A DNA stretch of 13,229 nucleotides from Zwartia sp. Lineage in GTDB: Bacteria; Pseudomonadota; Gammaproteobacteria; Burkholderiales; Burkholderiaceae_B. Positions 6,855 to 13,229 of the stretch are shown in pieces. The translations under genes were made by a program, and so were the position numbers. The stretch spans positions 1 to 13,229 of the forward strand of contig JAURZO010000005.1 in NCBI GenBank assembly GCA_030653405.1. The letters run 5' to 3'. Below the pieces are notes generated by a model. It saw nothing but the letters and a program-made list of their open reading frames with translations, was not told the origin of the DNA and searched no databases. Position 1 is the stretch's first letter. Each line of letters opens with the position of its first letter.

Positions 6855-7178
6855 ATGAGCGTCACACTTACTTCTCAGGCCGCCGACCACATCGGCAAAT
6901 ACCTCCAGAAGCGCGGTAGCGGAATTGGTTTGCGCTTAGGGGTGAGAACGACAGGTTGTTCAGGTATGGCATACAAGCTTGAGTATGTCGACGAAGCCGC
7001 CGCCGAAGACCAGGTGTTTGAGAGCTTTGGCGTAAAGGTCTTTGTTGATCCAAAGAGCTTGTCCTATCTTGAAGGTACCGAGCTTGACTACGCACGTGAG
7101 GGCTTGAACGAGGGGTTTAAATTCCGTAATCCTAATGAGAAAGCAACTTGCGGTTGTGGTGAGTCCTTCACGGTATAG
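6855..7178 (+). CDS. iscA: A-type Fe-S carrier protein IscA
   Basis: IscA is an A-type carrier that binds iron or Fe-S clusters and hands them to apoproteins. The three conserved cysteines are C35 (RTTGCSGMAY) and C99/C101 (TCGCGES near the C-terminus). Starting at 6855 gives 107 residues and the N-terminus MSVTLTSQAA, the same length and shape as E. coli IscA (MSITLSDSAA). An ATG at 6849 is also in frame and overlaps the iscU stop as ATGA, but it would add two residues and leave no room for a ribosome site. AGGA at 6846-6849 is five bases from the chosen ATG. The overlap region suggests translational coupling with iscU. Confidence 0.96.
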   Translation: MSVTLTSQAADHIGKYLQKRGSGIGLRLGVRTTGCSGMAYKLEYVDEAAAEDQVFESFGVKVFVDPKSLSYLEGTELDYAREGLNEGFKFRNPNEKATCGCGESFTV

Positions 7179-7252
7179 TCGTTTTGAATGAAGCATCGGA
7201 TAACGTTGGCAGCTTGGATACGTTGAATAGCCCGACTCAGGCGAGCAGTCCC

Positions 7253-7762
7253 ATGAGTGCGCAAGATCATTTCGCGCTGCTTGGTCTTGATCGCCGGTTC
7301 GACATCGATGCGGCTGCACTCGATTCAGCTTGGAAGAGAGTTGCATCCGCGGTGCATCCAGATCGTTTTGCGACGCGCTCTGCTGCAGAAAAGCGCGTCG
7401 CGATGCAGTGGAGTTCACAAGCTAACGAGGCTTATCGTATTCTCAAGGATCCCTTGACCAGAGCGCGTTATCTGTGTGAGCTTGCAGGCGTCGATCTTCA
7501 AACCGAGACCAATACGGCCATGGAACCCGATTTTTTATTTCGGCAAATGGCTTGGCATGAGCAACTTGATGATTTACTCGAAAATCCTTCTGATTTAGCT
7601 GCCAAAAAGCAGTTTTCCGATGAGCTTGCCACCGCTGAGCTGGAGGTAGTGGCTGCTGTGTCTGGTCACTTCGATCTTGGGCGTTATGATTTGGCCGCTG
7701 CGCGAGTGCGCGAGTGGATGTTTTTAAACAAGCTGATTGCGCAATGTCGTGCAATTAATTAG
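7253..7762 (+). CDS. hscB: Fe-S cluster assembly co-chaperone HscB (Hsc20)
   Basis: HscB is a J-domain protein that delivers IscU to HscA and stimulates its ATPase. The J domain is at the N-terminus (DHFALLGLDRRFDID, then the HPD tripeptide at 35-37 in AVHPDRFA, then QANEAYRILKDPLTRARYL). The helical C-terminal IscU-binding domain follows, including MEPDFLFRQMAWHEQLDD. Starting at ATG 7253 gives 169 residues against 171 in E. coli. The frame also opens at a TTG at 7184, which would add 23 residues with no family counterpart; neither start has a strong Shine-Dalgarno. It sits between iscA and hscA, as in other isc operons. Confidence 0.95.
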   Translation: MSAQDHFALLGLDRRFDIDAAALDSAWKRVASAVHPDRFATRSAAEKRVAMQWSSQANEAYRILKDPLTRARYLCELAGVDLQTETNTAMEPDFLFRQMAWHEQLDDLLENPSDLAAKKQFSDELATAELEVVAAVSGHFDLGRYDLAAARVREWMFLNKLIAQCRAIN

Positions 7763-7809
7763 GCCTTGCGGTCTCTACGCTGCACAGAGTGCGCAACTGA
7801 ATCAAATAT

Positions 7810-9666
7810 ATGGCGTTATTGCAGATTTCTGAGCCTGGTGAATCGCCAGCCCCACACCAGCGTCGTCTTGCTGTTGGGATTGATTTGGGGACCACGCACT
7901 CTCTGGTCGCTGCGGTGCGCAGCAGTGTTCCTGAGGTTTTGCCTGACGAGACAGGGCTGCATTTGGTGCCTTCGGCAGTCTACATTCCAGCAGATGGTCG
8001 CGCGCGCGTGGGTACAGAAGCGCTCGCCATGCAATCCGAGTATCCACTGGATACGCTGGTCTCGATTAAGCGACTCATGGGTCGATCTTATCAAGAGGCC
8101 CTGACTTCTGGGATGCCTTACGAATATGTTGAAGACGGGCAAAGTGTCAAGGTTCATACTAAGCATGCGACTTTGTCTCCCGTTGAAGTCGCCTCCAAAA
8201 TACTTGAACGATTAAGGTATCTCGCCGAGGGTACGCTCGGCGATGAGCTTGTTGGCGCTGTTATTACAGTTCCCGCCTACTTTGACGATGCGCAACGCCA
8301 AGCGACGCGGGACGCAGCGCGTCTCGCGGGTTTGAACGTTTTACGTTTGCTCAACGAACCGACTGCAGCAGCCATTGCTTACGGTCTTGATCATAGCTCC
8401 GAGGGTGTATACGCTGTATTCGATCTGGGTGGCGGCACTTTTGATGTGTCCTTGTTGAGACTGACGCGTGGTGTATTTGAGGTGATTGCGACCGGTGGGG
8501 ATACCCGCTTGGGCGGCGATGATTTCGACGCACTGATCGTGGATGATTTCGCAAAAACCAAGGGTCTCAGCGCGCTGAGTCATCAATCGCGTCGGGCGCT
8601 GTTAAGCGTCGCGCGCCGAGTACGTGAGGCATTGACTGATCATGCTGAGCATACAGAGCCAGTAACGATCGATGGCACAACACATTTGCTCACCTTGACG
8701 CGTGTGGCTTTTGAGCAACTCGCAAATCCTTTGGTCGAGCGTGCACTCGCCTGTGTGAGCCAAGCACTCAAAGATGCTGCATTAAATACGAAAGATATCA
8801 AGGGCGTTGTGATGGTGGGCGGCGCGACGCGTATGCCGATTGTTCGCAAACGCGTCGGAGAAGCATTTGGTACTGCGCCCCTGACTGACCTGGATCCTGA
8901 TCAGGTCGTAGCACTCGGTGCGGCTCTACAGGCGAATTTGCTCGCGGGTAACCGTCATCCTGGCGAGGATTGGTTGTTGCTTGATGTCACGCCGCTGACC
9001 CTTGGGCTTGAGACCATGGGTGGTTTGGTCGAGCACATCATTCCACGCAACAGCACCATACCTGTGGCGCGAGCCCAAGAGTTCACGACTTTCAAAGACG
9101 GACAGACGGCTTTGGCAGTGCACGTGGTGCAAGGTGAACGAGATTTAGTGAGCGACTGTCGCTCGTTAGCGCGTTTTGAGCTTAAGGGTATTCCTGCGAT
9201 GGTGGCGGGGGCTGCGCGTATACGCGTGACATTTCAAGTGGATGCGGACGGCCTGTTGAGCGTGACTGCGCGGGAGCTCGGCTCAGGCGTAGAAGCTTCT
9301 GTGACAGTGAAGCCTTCTTTTGGTCTGAATGATGAAGATGTGGCCCGTATGTTGTCTGAAGGGATGTCGCAGGCTGGACACGATGCACAGATGCGTATGC
9401 TGCGCGAGCAACAGGTGGACGCTCAGCAATTGATTGAATCTGTGACCGCCGCTCTGGCCGCTGATGCAGATCTGCTAAGTGCCGCAGAACAAACACGTAT
9501 TTCACAGCAACTACAGATGACCTCCGATGTGGCCAAGGGCGATGATGTCGAGGCGATCAGAGCCTCGATCAAAGCGCTCTCAGCCGTGACCGATGATTTT
9601 GCCGCTCTTCGGATGGATCGAAGTATTCGCGCTGCCCTGACTGGGCGCTCGCTAGAGGATTTATAG
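7810..9666 (+). CDS. hscA: Hsp70-type chaperone HscA (Hsc66)
   Basis: HscA is the specialised Hsp70 that, with HscB, uses ATP to release the cluster from IscU by binding its LPPVK motif. The N-terminus MALLQISEPG and PHQRRLAVGIDLGTT (first phosphate loop, 23-29) match E. coli HscA closely. The second loop DLGGGTFDVS begins at 205, VVMVGGATRMP follows, and the substrate-binding domain begins around LLLDVTPLTLGLETMGG (near 390). It ends with VSDCRSLARFELKGIP, DADGLLSVTA and the helical lid. At 618 residues it equals the family size (616), too short for DnaK, and lacks the DnaK C-terminal EEVKD-like tail. One change is H30 where E. coli has N in GTTNSLVA. The gap from hscB is 47 bases without a terminator. 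Confidence 0.98.
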   Translation: MALLQISEPGESPAPHQRRLAVGIDLGTTHSLVAAVRSSVPEVLPDETGLHLVPSAVYIPADGRARVGTEALAMQSEYPLDTLVSIKRLMGRSYQEALTSGMPYEYVEDGQSVKVHTKHATLSPVEVASKILERLRYLAEGTLGDELVGAVITVPAYFDDAQRQATRDAARLAGLNVLRLLNEPTAAAIAYGLDHSSEGVYAVFDLGGGTFDVSLLRLTRGVFEVIATGGDTRLGGDDFDALIVDDFAKTKGLSALSHQSRRALLSVARRVREALTDHAEHTEPVTIDGTTHLLTLTRVAFEQLANPLVERALACVSQALKDAALNTKDIKGVVMVGGATRMPIVRKRVGEAFGTAPLTDLDPDQVVALGAALQANLLAGNRHPGEDWLLLDVTPLTLGLETMGGLVEHIIPRNSTIPVARAQEFTTFKDGQTALAVHVVQGERDLVSDCRSLARFELKGIPAMVAGAARIRVTFQVDADGLLSVTARELGSGVEASVTVKPSFGLNDEDVARMLSEGMSQAGHDAQMRMLREQQVDAQQLIESVTAALAADADLLSAAEQTRISQQLQMTSDVAKGDDVEAIRASIKALSAVTDDFAALRMDRSIRAALTGRSLEDL

Positions 9667-9674
9667 GAAACATC

Positions 9675-10016
9675 ATGCCCAAGATCACCGTTTTGCCTCA
9701 TCCTGAGGTTTGCCCGTCAGGAAAAGTGATTGAAAATGCGCCCGTGGGTGAGTCTATTTGTCGTGTCTTGCTCGACAATCACGTAGAACTTGAACATGCC
9801 TGCGAATTGTCCTGTGCGTGTACAACATGTCACGTCGTGGTCAAGCAAGGTTTCCAATCATTGGCTGAGGCATCTGACTCGGAGGAGGATTTACTTGATC
9901 GCGCCTGGGGACTTTCCACGACCTCAAGATTAGCGTGTCAGGCCAGAGTGGCCAACGCTGATTTGACGATCGAGATCCCTCGCTACACCATCAATCATGC
10001 AAAAGAGAATCACTGA
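9675..10016 (+). CDS. fdx: ISC-system [2Fe-2S] ferredoxin
   Basis: This adrenodoxin-type ferredoxin passes electrons to the assembly machinery, most likely for reducing sulfane sulfur on IscS or IscU. The four cluster ligands are C43, C49, C52 (HACELSCACTTCH) and C88 (RLACQAR). MPKITVLPHPEVCP at the start and EIPRYTINHA at the end match the isc-type family closely, and 113 residues is the normal size. AGGAAA at 9665-9670 lies before the ATG, eight bases after the hscA stop, so it is translated from the same message. No iscX follows within the next genes. Confidence 0.97.
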   Translation: MPKITVLPHPEVCPSGKVIENAPVGESICRVLLDNHVELEHACELSCACTTCHVVVKQGFQSLAEASDSEEDLLDRAWGLSTTSRLACQARVANADLTIEIPRYTINHAKENH

Positions 10017-10076
10017 GCGCAAACCCTGACTCTAATCGTGTAAAGTAACGCGGACATCAAAACAAGCGGAGTTCGC

Positions 10077-10868
10077 ATGAGACAAAATACAATACGTCAG
10101 AAAATCGCAGCTGGACAGCCAGTGATTAATGGGTGGCTGGCCATTCCGTCTTCCTATTCGGCCGAGGTCATCGGCCACCAGGGATTTGACTCAGTGACGG
10201 TTGATTTGCAGCACGGCATGATTGGCATGGATGCCGCATTGCCGATGTTTCAGGCTCTGTCAGCGACGCCCGCGATTCCACTTGCCCGAGTGCCTTGGAA
10301 CGATCCTGCACAGATCATGCGCCTTCTTGATAGTGGCGCCTTCGGCATTATCTGTCCGATGATTTCCACTGTGGATGACGCAGCGAGTTTTGTATCTTCT
10401 TGTCGTTACCCGCCTCATGGTCAACGTTCATTCGGACCTGCGCGCGCCATGCTGTATGGTGGTGCTGATTATTATCCGCATGCCGATCAAGAAATTCTGG
10501 CGCTCGGCATGATTGAGACGCAAGCAGGATTAGATAATCTTGATCAAATTTTGGCGATTGAAGGCCTAGACGGCATCTACATTGGTCCAAATGATTTGGC
10601 GTTGGCATTAGGTTCTACGCCAAAATCCGAGTCTGATGATCCTGTCGTGATCAAGGCAGTCGAGCATATCCGTACACGTGCGCTAGCCCATGGAAAAATT
10701 GCCGGTATTTTTTGCTCATCGGGTGAAGCCGCTGCAATGCGCATCAAACAAGGCTTTCAGATGGTGACCCCTGGTAATGAGGCCGCGTTAATGGCGACTG
10801 CCGCGAAAGCTGCTGTTGCAATTGCTCGCGGCGCCCATGCGGATGGCGCATCGAAGACTGGTTACTAA
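10077..10868 (+). CDS. HpcH/HpaI-family class II aldolase
   Basis: The family performs metal-dependent aldol cleavage of 2-oxo-4-hydroxy acids, giving pyruvate plus an aldehyde. Members include HpaI, GarL (5-keto-4-deoxy-D-glucarate) and RhmA (2-keto-3-deoxy-L-rhamnonate). The HpaI active-site residues are all visible: H46 in DLQHGMIG, R71 in LARVPW, the metal ligands E147 in MIETQAG and D173 in IYIGPNDLALALG, and the RYPPHGQRSFGPARA stretch (110-124). Length is 263, usual for the family. GGAG at 10068-10071 precedes the ATG by five bases. It follows fdx by 60 bases with no terminator, so read-through from the isc operon is possible. A sugar-acid isomerase-like gene follows. No homoprotocatechuate or glucarate pathway genes are near, so the substrate is undecided. 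Confidence 0.9.
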   Translation: MRQNTIRQKIAAGQPVINGWLAIPSSYSAEVIGHQGFDSVTVDLQHGMIGMDAALPMFQALSATPAIPLARVPWNDPAQIMRLLDSGAFGIICPMISTVDDAASFVSSCRYPPHGQRSFGPARAMLYGGADYYPHADQEILALGMIETQAGLDNLDQILAIEGLDGIYIGPNDLALALGSTPKSESDDPVVIKAVEHIRTRALAHGKIAGIFCSSGEAAAMRIKQGFQMVTPGNEAALMATAAKAAVAIARGAHADGASKTGY

Positions 10869-10916
10869 TACGACTTTTGCACATCACTTTCCCCTGCACA
10901 AAAAGACCCATCAATC

Positions 10917-11693
10917 ATGTTGCGATTTTCAGCTAACTTAGGCTTTCTGTGGGCGCAGCTGCCTTTGCTCGAACGTATCGAGCGAGCGGCTGCTAGTCAG
11001 TTTCGCGCGATTGAGCTGCATTGGCCTTATGAGACACCCGCGTCGGAAGTGAAGGCTGCGTGTGCACGATTGGGAGTGACATTACTGGCGGCTAATGCGC
11101 CGATCGGTGATGCCAGTCTGGGAGAGTCTGGTTTGGCTGCTCTACCGGGGCGCGAAACTGATTTTAAAAAATCTTTTGAGCAGTCTCTTGCCTGGTGTGT
11201 GGCTGCGGGTGCCTCGGCCATTCATGTGCTGCCCGGGATCGTGACGAACGCAGACCATGAGTTTGCACGCAACACTCTGATTCGAAATCTGCAGTGGGCG
11301 GCTGATTTAGCCGAGCAAGAGGGTGTGACGATTTTGCTTGAGGCGATTAATCAGCGTGATAAGCCTGGTTATTTTTATTCAACCCAGGCTGCTTCAAATG
11401 CAATTCGCGAACAGTCCGGTCGTGACAACATCAAGCTGATGTTTGATGTCTATCACGTTGGTGTTGCCGAGGGGGATATCCTCACCAAGCTCGCACAATA
11501 TATGCCGCATATCGGTCATATTCAGATTGCCGCTGTGCCGAGCAGGGCTGAGCCTGATGAGGGTGAGGTCGCCTATTCAGCAGTATTTCAACGCATTGAG
11601 GCGCTTGGTTACAAAGGTTGGATAGGCTGCGAATACAAGCCTCGATCCTCTGTTGAGGCGGGCTTGTCTTGGCGCGATGCCTATCAGGCCTAG
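10917..11693 (+). CDS. Hydroxypyruvate isomerase family protein (Hyi / OtnI-like)
   Basis: This 258-residue TIM-barrel protein begins MLRFSANLGFLW and ends with GWIGCEYKP plus SVEAGLSW, matching E. coli Hyi in length and at both ends. The paired catalytic glutamates are E142 (LLEAINQRDKPGY) and E239 (GCEYKP); probable metal ligands are D177 and H180 (MFDVYH) and Q203 (HIQIA). Hyi converts hydroxypyruvate to tartronate semialdehyde. The close relative OtnI isomerises 2-oxo-tetronate in four-carbon acid sugar catabolism. I cannot decide between them by eye; the aldolase neighbour is compatible with either, and no glyoxylate carboligase or tartronate semialdehyde reductase is present here. No clear ribosome site precedes the ATG, and the gap to the aldolase is 48 bases. 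It converges on lysS with 45 bases between the two stops and no visible terminator hairpin. Confidence 0.87.
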   Translation: MLRFSANLGFLWAQLPLLERIERAAASQFRAIELHWPYETPASEVKAACARLGVTLLAANAPIGDASLGESGLAALPGRETDFKKSFEQSLAWCVAAGASAIHVLPGIVTNADHEFARNTLIRNLQWAADLAEQEGVTILLEAINQRDKPGYFYSTQAASNAIREQSGRDNIKLMFDVYHVGVAEGDILTKLAQYMPHIGHIQIAAVPSRAEPDEGEVAYSAVFQRIEALGYKGWIGCEYKPRSSVEAGLSWRDAYQA

Positions 11694-11738
11694 TGTTGAT
11701 ATGGCTTCATGCTTGTCGCCAAACCTTGTGAATAGCAC

Positions 11739-13229
11739 CTAGTCTTCTTTTCTCAGATGAGGAAAGAGGATGACGTCACGAATACTTGGACTGTCGGTGA
11801 GCAACATCACCAGACGATCAATTCCGATACCGCACCCACCGGTTGGAGGCATTCCGTATTCTAGGGCCCGGATGTAATCCGCATCGTAAAACATCGCCTC
11901 CTCATCTCCAGCATCTTTCGCTTTGACCTGTGCGTGAAAGCGTGCAGCTTGGTCTTCTGGATCATTTAACTCTGAGAAGCCATTCGCTATTTCCCGGCCT
12001 GTAATGAATAGTTCATAACGTTCGGTAATGCCGGGGCGTGTGTCTGACTCCCTTGCCAATGGTGAGACCTCAATCGGATAATCGATGATGTAGGTGGGAT
12101 GCCAAAGCTGGGATTCTGCAGTTTCTTCGAAGAGGGCCAACTGCAGGGCCCCAAGCCCAACATGTGCAAGGTTTGGCGCATTGACGTCAACACCGCGCTT
12201 TTTAAGTTGATTTTTAACGAAGTCTATATCGGCGAGTTGGGCTGCTGAAAATTCCGGGACATGTTGAAGAATCGCTTCAACAATGGTCAGTCGATGAAAG
12301 GGTTTAGAAAGATCGAGCTCGCGACCTTGGTAGGTGAGGGTAGCAGTGCCGCACGCATGGATGGCGGCATCGCGGATAATTTGTTCGGTGAAGTCCATCA
12401 GCCATTGGTAGTCTGTGTAGGCTGCGTAAAACTCCATCATGGTGAATTCAGGATTGTGGCGCGGACTGACACCTTCGTTACGGAAGTTTCGATTGATTTC
12501 GAACACACGCTCGAAGCCACCAACAATCAGTCTCTTTAAATAGAGCTCTGGCGCGATGCGGAGAAACATCTCCATGTCCAGGGCATTGTGATGGGTGACA
12601 AATGGTTTTGCGGCCGCCCCTCCAGGGATGCCATGCAGCATAGGCGTTTCAACTTCTAGAAAACCCGCTTCCACCATGGTCTGACGGATCGCGCTAATGG
12701 CCTTGCTTCGTGCGACAAACGTGTCACGCGTCTGCTCAGTCATGATGAGATCGACGTAACGCTGACGATAACGCAACTCTTGGTCAGAGACACCGTGGAA
12801 CTTGTCTGGCAGAGGACGCAGAGATTTGGCGAGTACGCGTGCTTGAGTTGCGTGGATGGAGAGTTCACCCTTATTTGTTTTGAAAACATGACCCGTGATG
12901 GCGATGATGTCACCGATGTCCCACTGTTTAAAGGCATCGTAAATATCCTCACCCAAACTGCCTCGTTCCAGATAAATCTGGATACGACCGGTGCTGTCTT
13001 GCAGTGTTGCAAAACTTGCCTTGCCCATCACGCGTTTGAGCATCATGCGTCCCGCAACGGAGGCAGGGTGAGCAGCAGCGGCGAGCGTAGCCTGATCATG
13101 CTCGCCATAGTGCGCGTGTAGTGCTTGAGCACGGTGGGTCGGCGTAAAGTCATTGGGAAAAGCGACTCCCTGGGCGCGCAATCCTGCCAGCTTGGTCCGG
13201 CGTTCCGTGATGAGGTGATTTTCGTCGTG
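11739..13229 (-). CDS. lysS: Lysyl-tRNA synthetase, class II (5' end beyond the window)
   Basis: LysRS charges tRNA-Lys. The N-terminal OB-fold anticodon-binding domain is seen in VAGRMMLKRVMGKASFATLQD. The class II catalytic core follows with PLPDKFHG, the motif 2 stretch RVFEINRNFRNEG...RHNPEFTMMEFY, and motif 3 GIGIDRLVMLL plus IRDVILFPHLRKED at the C-terminus (11742-11840). A start at 13181 (a TTG) is not the true one: the frame stays open to the window edge. The extra codons read HLITERRTKLAGLRAQG, aligning with the E. coli N-terminal NELKTRREKLANLREQG, so the start lies about 15-25 codons outside. It is a normal full-length enzyme apart from that cut. Confidence 0.96.
   Translation of the reverse strand, partial: HDENHLITERRTKLAGLRAQGVAFPNDFTPTHRAQALHAHYGEHDQATLAAAAHPASVAGRMMLKRVMGKASFATLQDSTGRIQIYLERGSLGEDIYDAFKQWDIGDIIAITGHVFKTNKGELSIHATQARVLAKSLRPLPDKFHGVSDQELRYRQRYVDLIMTEQTRDTFVARSKAISAIRQTMVEAGFLEVETPMLHGIPGGAAAKPFVTHHNALDMEMFLRIAPELYLKRLIVGGFERVFEINRNFRNEGVSPRHNPEFTMMEFYAAYTDYQWLMDFTEQIIRDAAIHACGTATLTYQGRELDLSKPFHRLTIVEAILQHVPEFSAAQLADIDFVKNQLKKRGVDVNAPNLAHVGLGALQLALFEETAESQLWHPTYIIDYPIEVSPLARESDTRPGITERYELFITGREIANGFSELNDPEDQAARFHAQVKAKDAGDEEAMFYDADYIRALEYGMPPTGGCGIGIDRLVMLLTDSPSIRDVILFPHLRKED

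Noticed and set aside
7897..7899. HscA H30 in place of the usual N in the first phosphate loop (GTTH)
   Set aside because: This position varies among Hsp70 proteins (Y in eukaryotic Hsc70), so it is not evidence of a defect.
11694..11738. Possible bidirectional terminator between the convergent isomerase gene and lysS
   Set aside because: No stem longer than about three pairs and no T run is visible in these 45 bases.
1..13229. CRISPR array, toxin-antitoxin pair, defence island, prophage or transposase gene
   Set aside because: No direct repeat-spacer pattern and no protein with such motifs was seen; apart from the intron end, the genes are housekeeping or catabolic.

Overview
The window looks like the chromosome of a betaproteobacterium, most likely in the Burkholderiales near the Alcaligenaceae. 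This is inferred from the protein sequences (the UvrB, IscR, HscA and LysS sequences read as proteobacterial) and from the gene order tyrB / uvrB / low-molecular-weight phosphatase / isc operon. Base composition is about half G+C by eye, low for that group. I could not run a search, so the genus is open.

Left end (1-1428), minus strand: an aromatic aminotransferase gene (tyrB) ends in a strong stem-loop terminator. Immediately behind its T-tract begins the 5' end of a group IIC self-splicing intron, which runs off the left edge of the window. No protein gene marks it; it is recognisable only from RNA motifs and from its position behind a terminator.

Positions 1429-4541, plus strand: uvrB (nucleotide excision repair) is transcribed divergently from tyrB, carries an unusual N-terminal extension of about 80 residues, and is followed by a terminator. 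After an A+T-rich spacer comes a low-molecular-weight protein tyrosine phosphatase gene with its own perfect-stem terminator.

Positions 4542-10016, plus strand: a complete ISC iron-sulfur cluster assembly operon, iscR-iscS-iscU-iscA-hscB-hscA-fdx, behind a recognisable type 1 IscR operator. IscS supplies sulfur from cysteine, IscU is the scaffold, IscA a carrier, HscB/HscA the chaperone pair that releases the cluster from IscU, Fdx the electron donor, and IscR the cluster-sensing repressor. The usual last gene, iscX, is absent at its normal place.

Positions 10077-11693, plus strand: a class II HpcH/HpaI-type aldolase gene and a hydroxypyruvate isomerase/2-oxo-tetronate isomerase-like gene, probably a small sugar-acid catabolic pair. 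At the right end lysS (lysyl-tRNA synthetase) converges on them from the minus strand and is cut by the window edge. Most of the window is conserved housekeeping sequence. The most notable items are the intron end, the UvrB extension and the aldolase/isomerase pair fused to the end of the isc operon.
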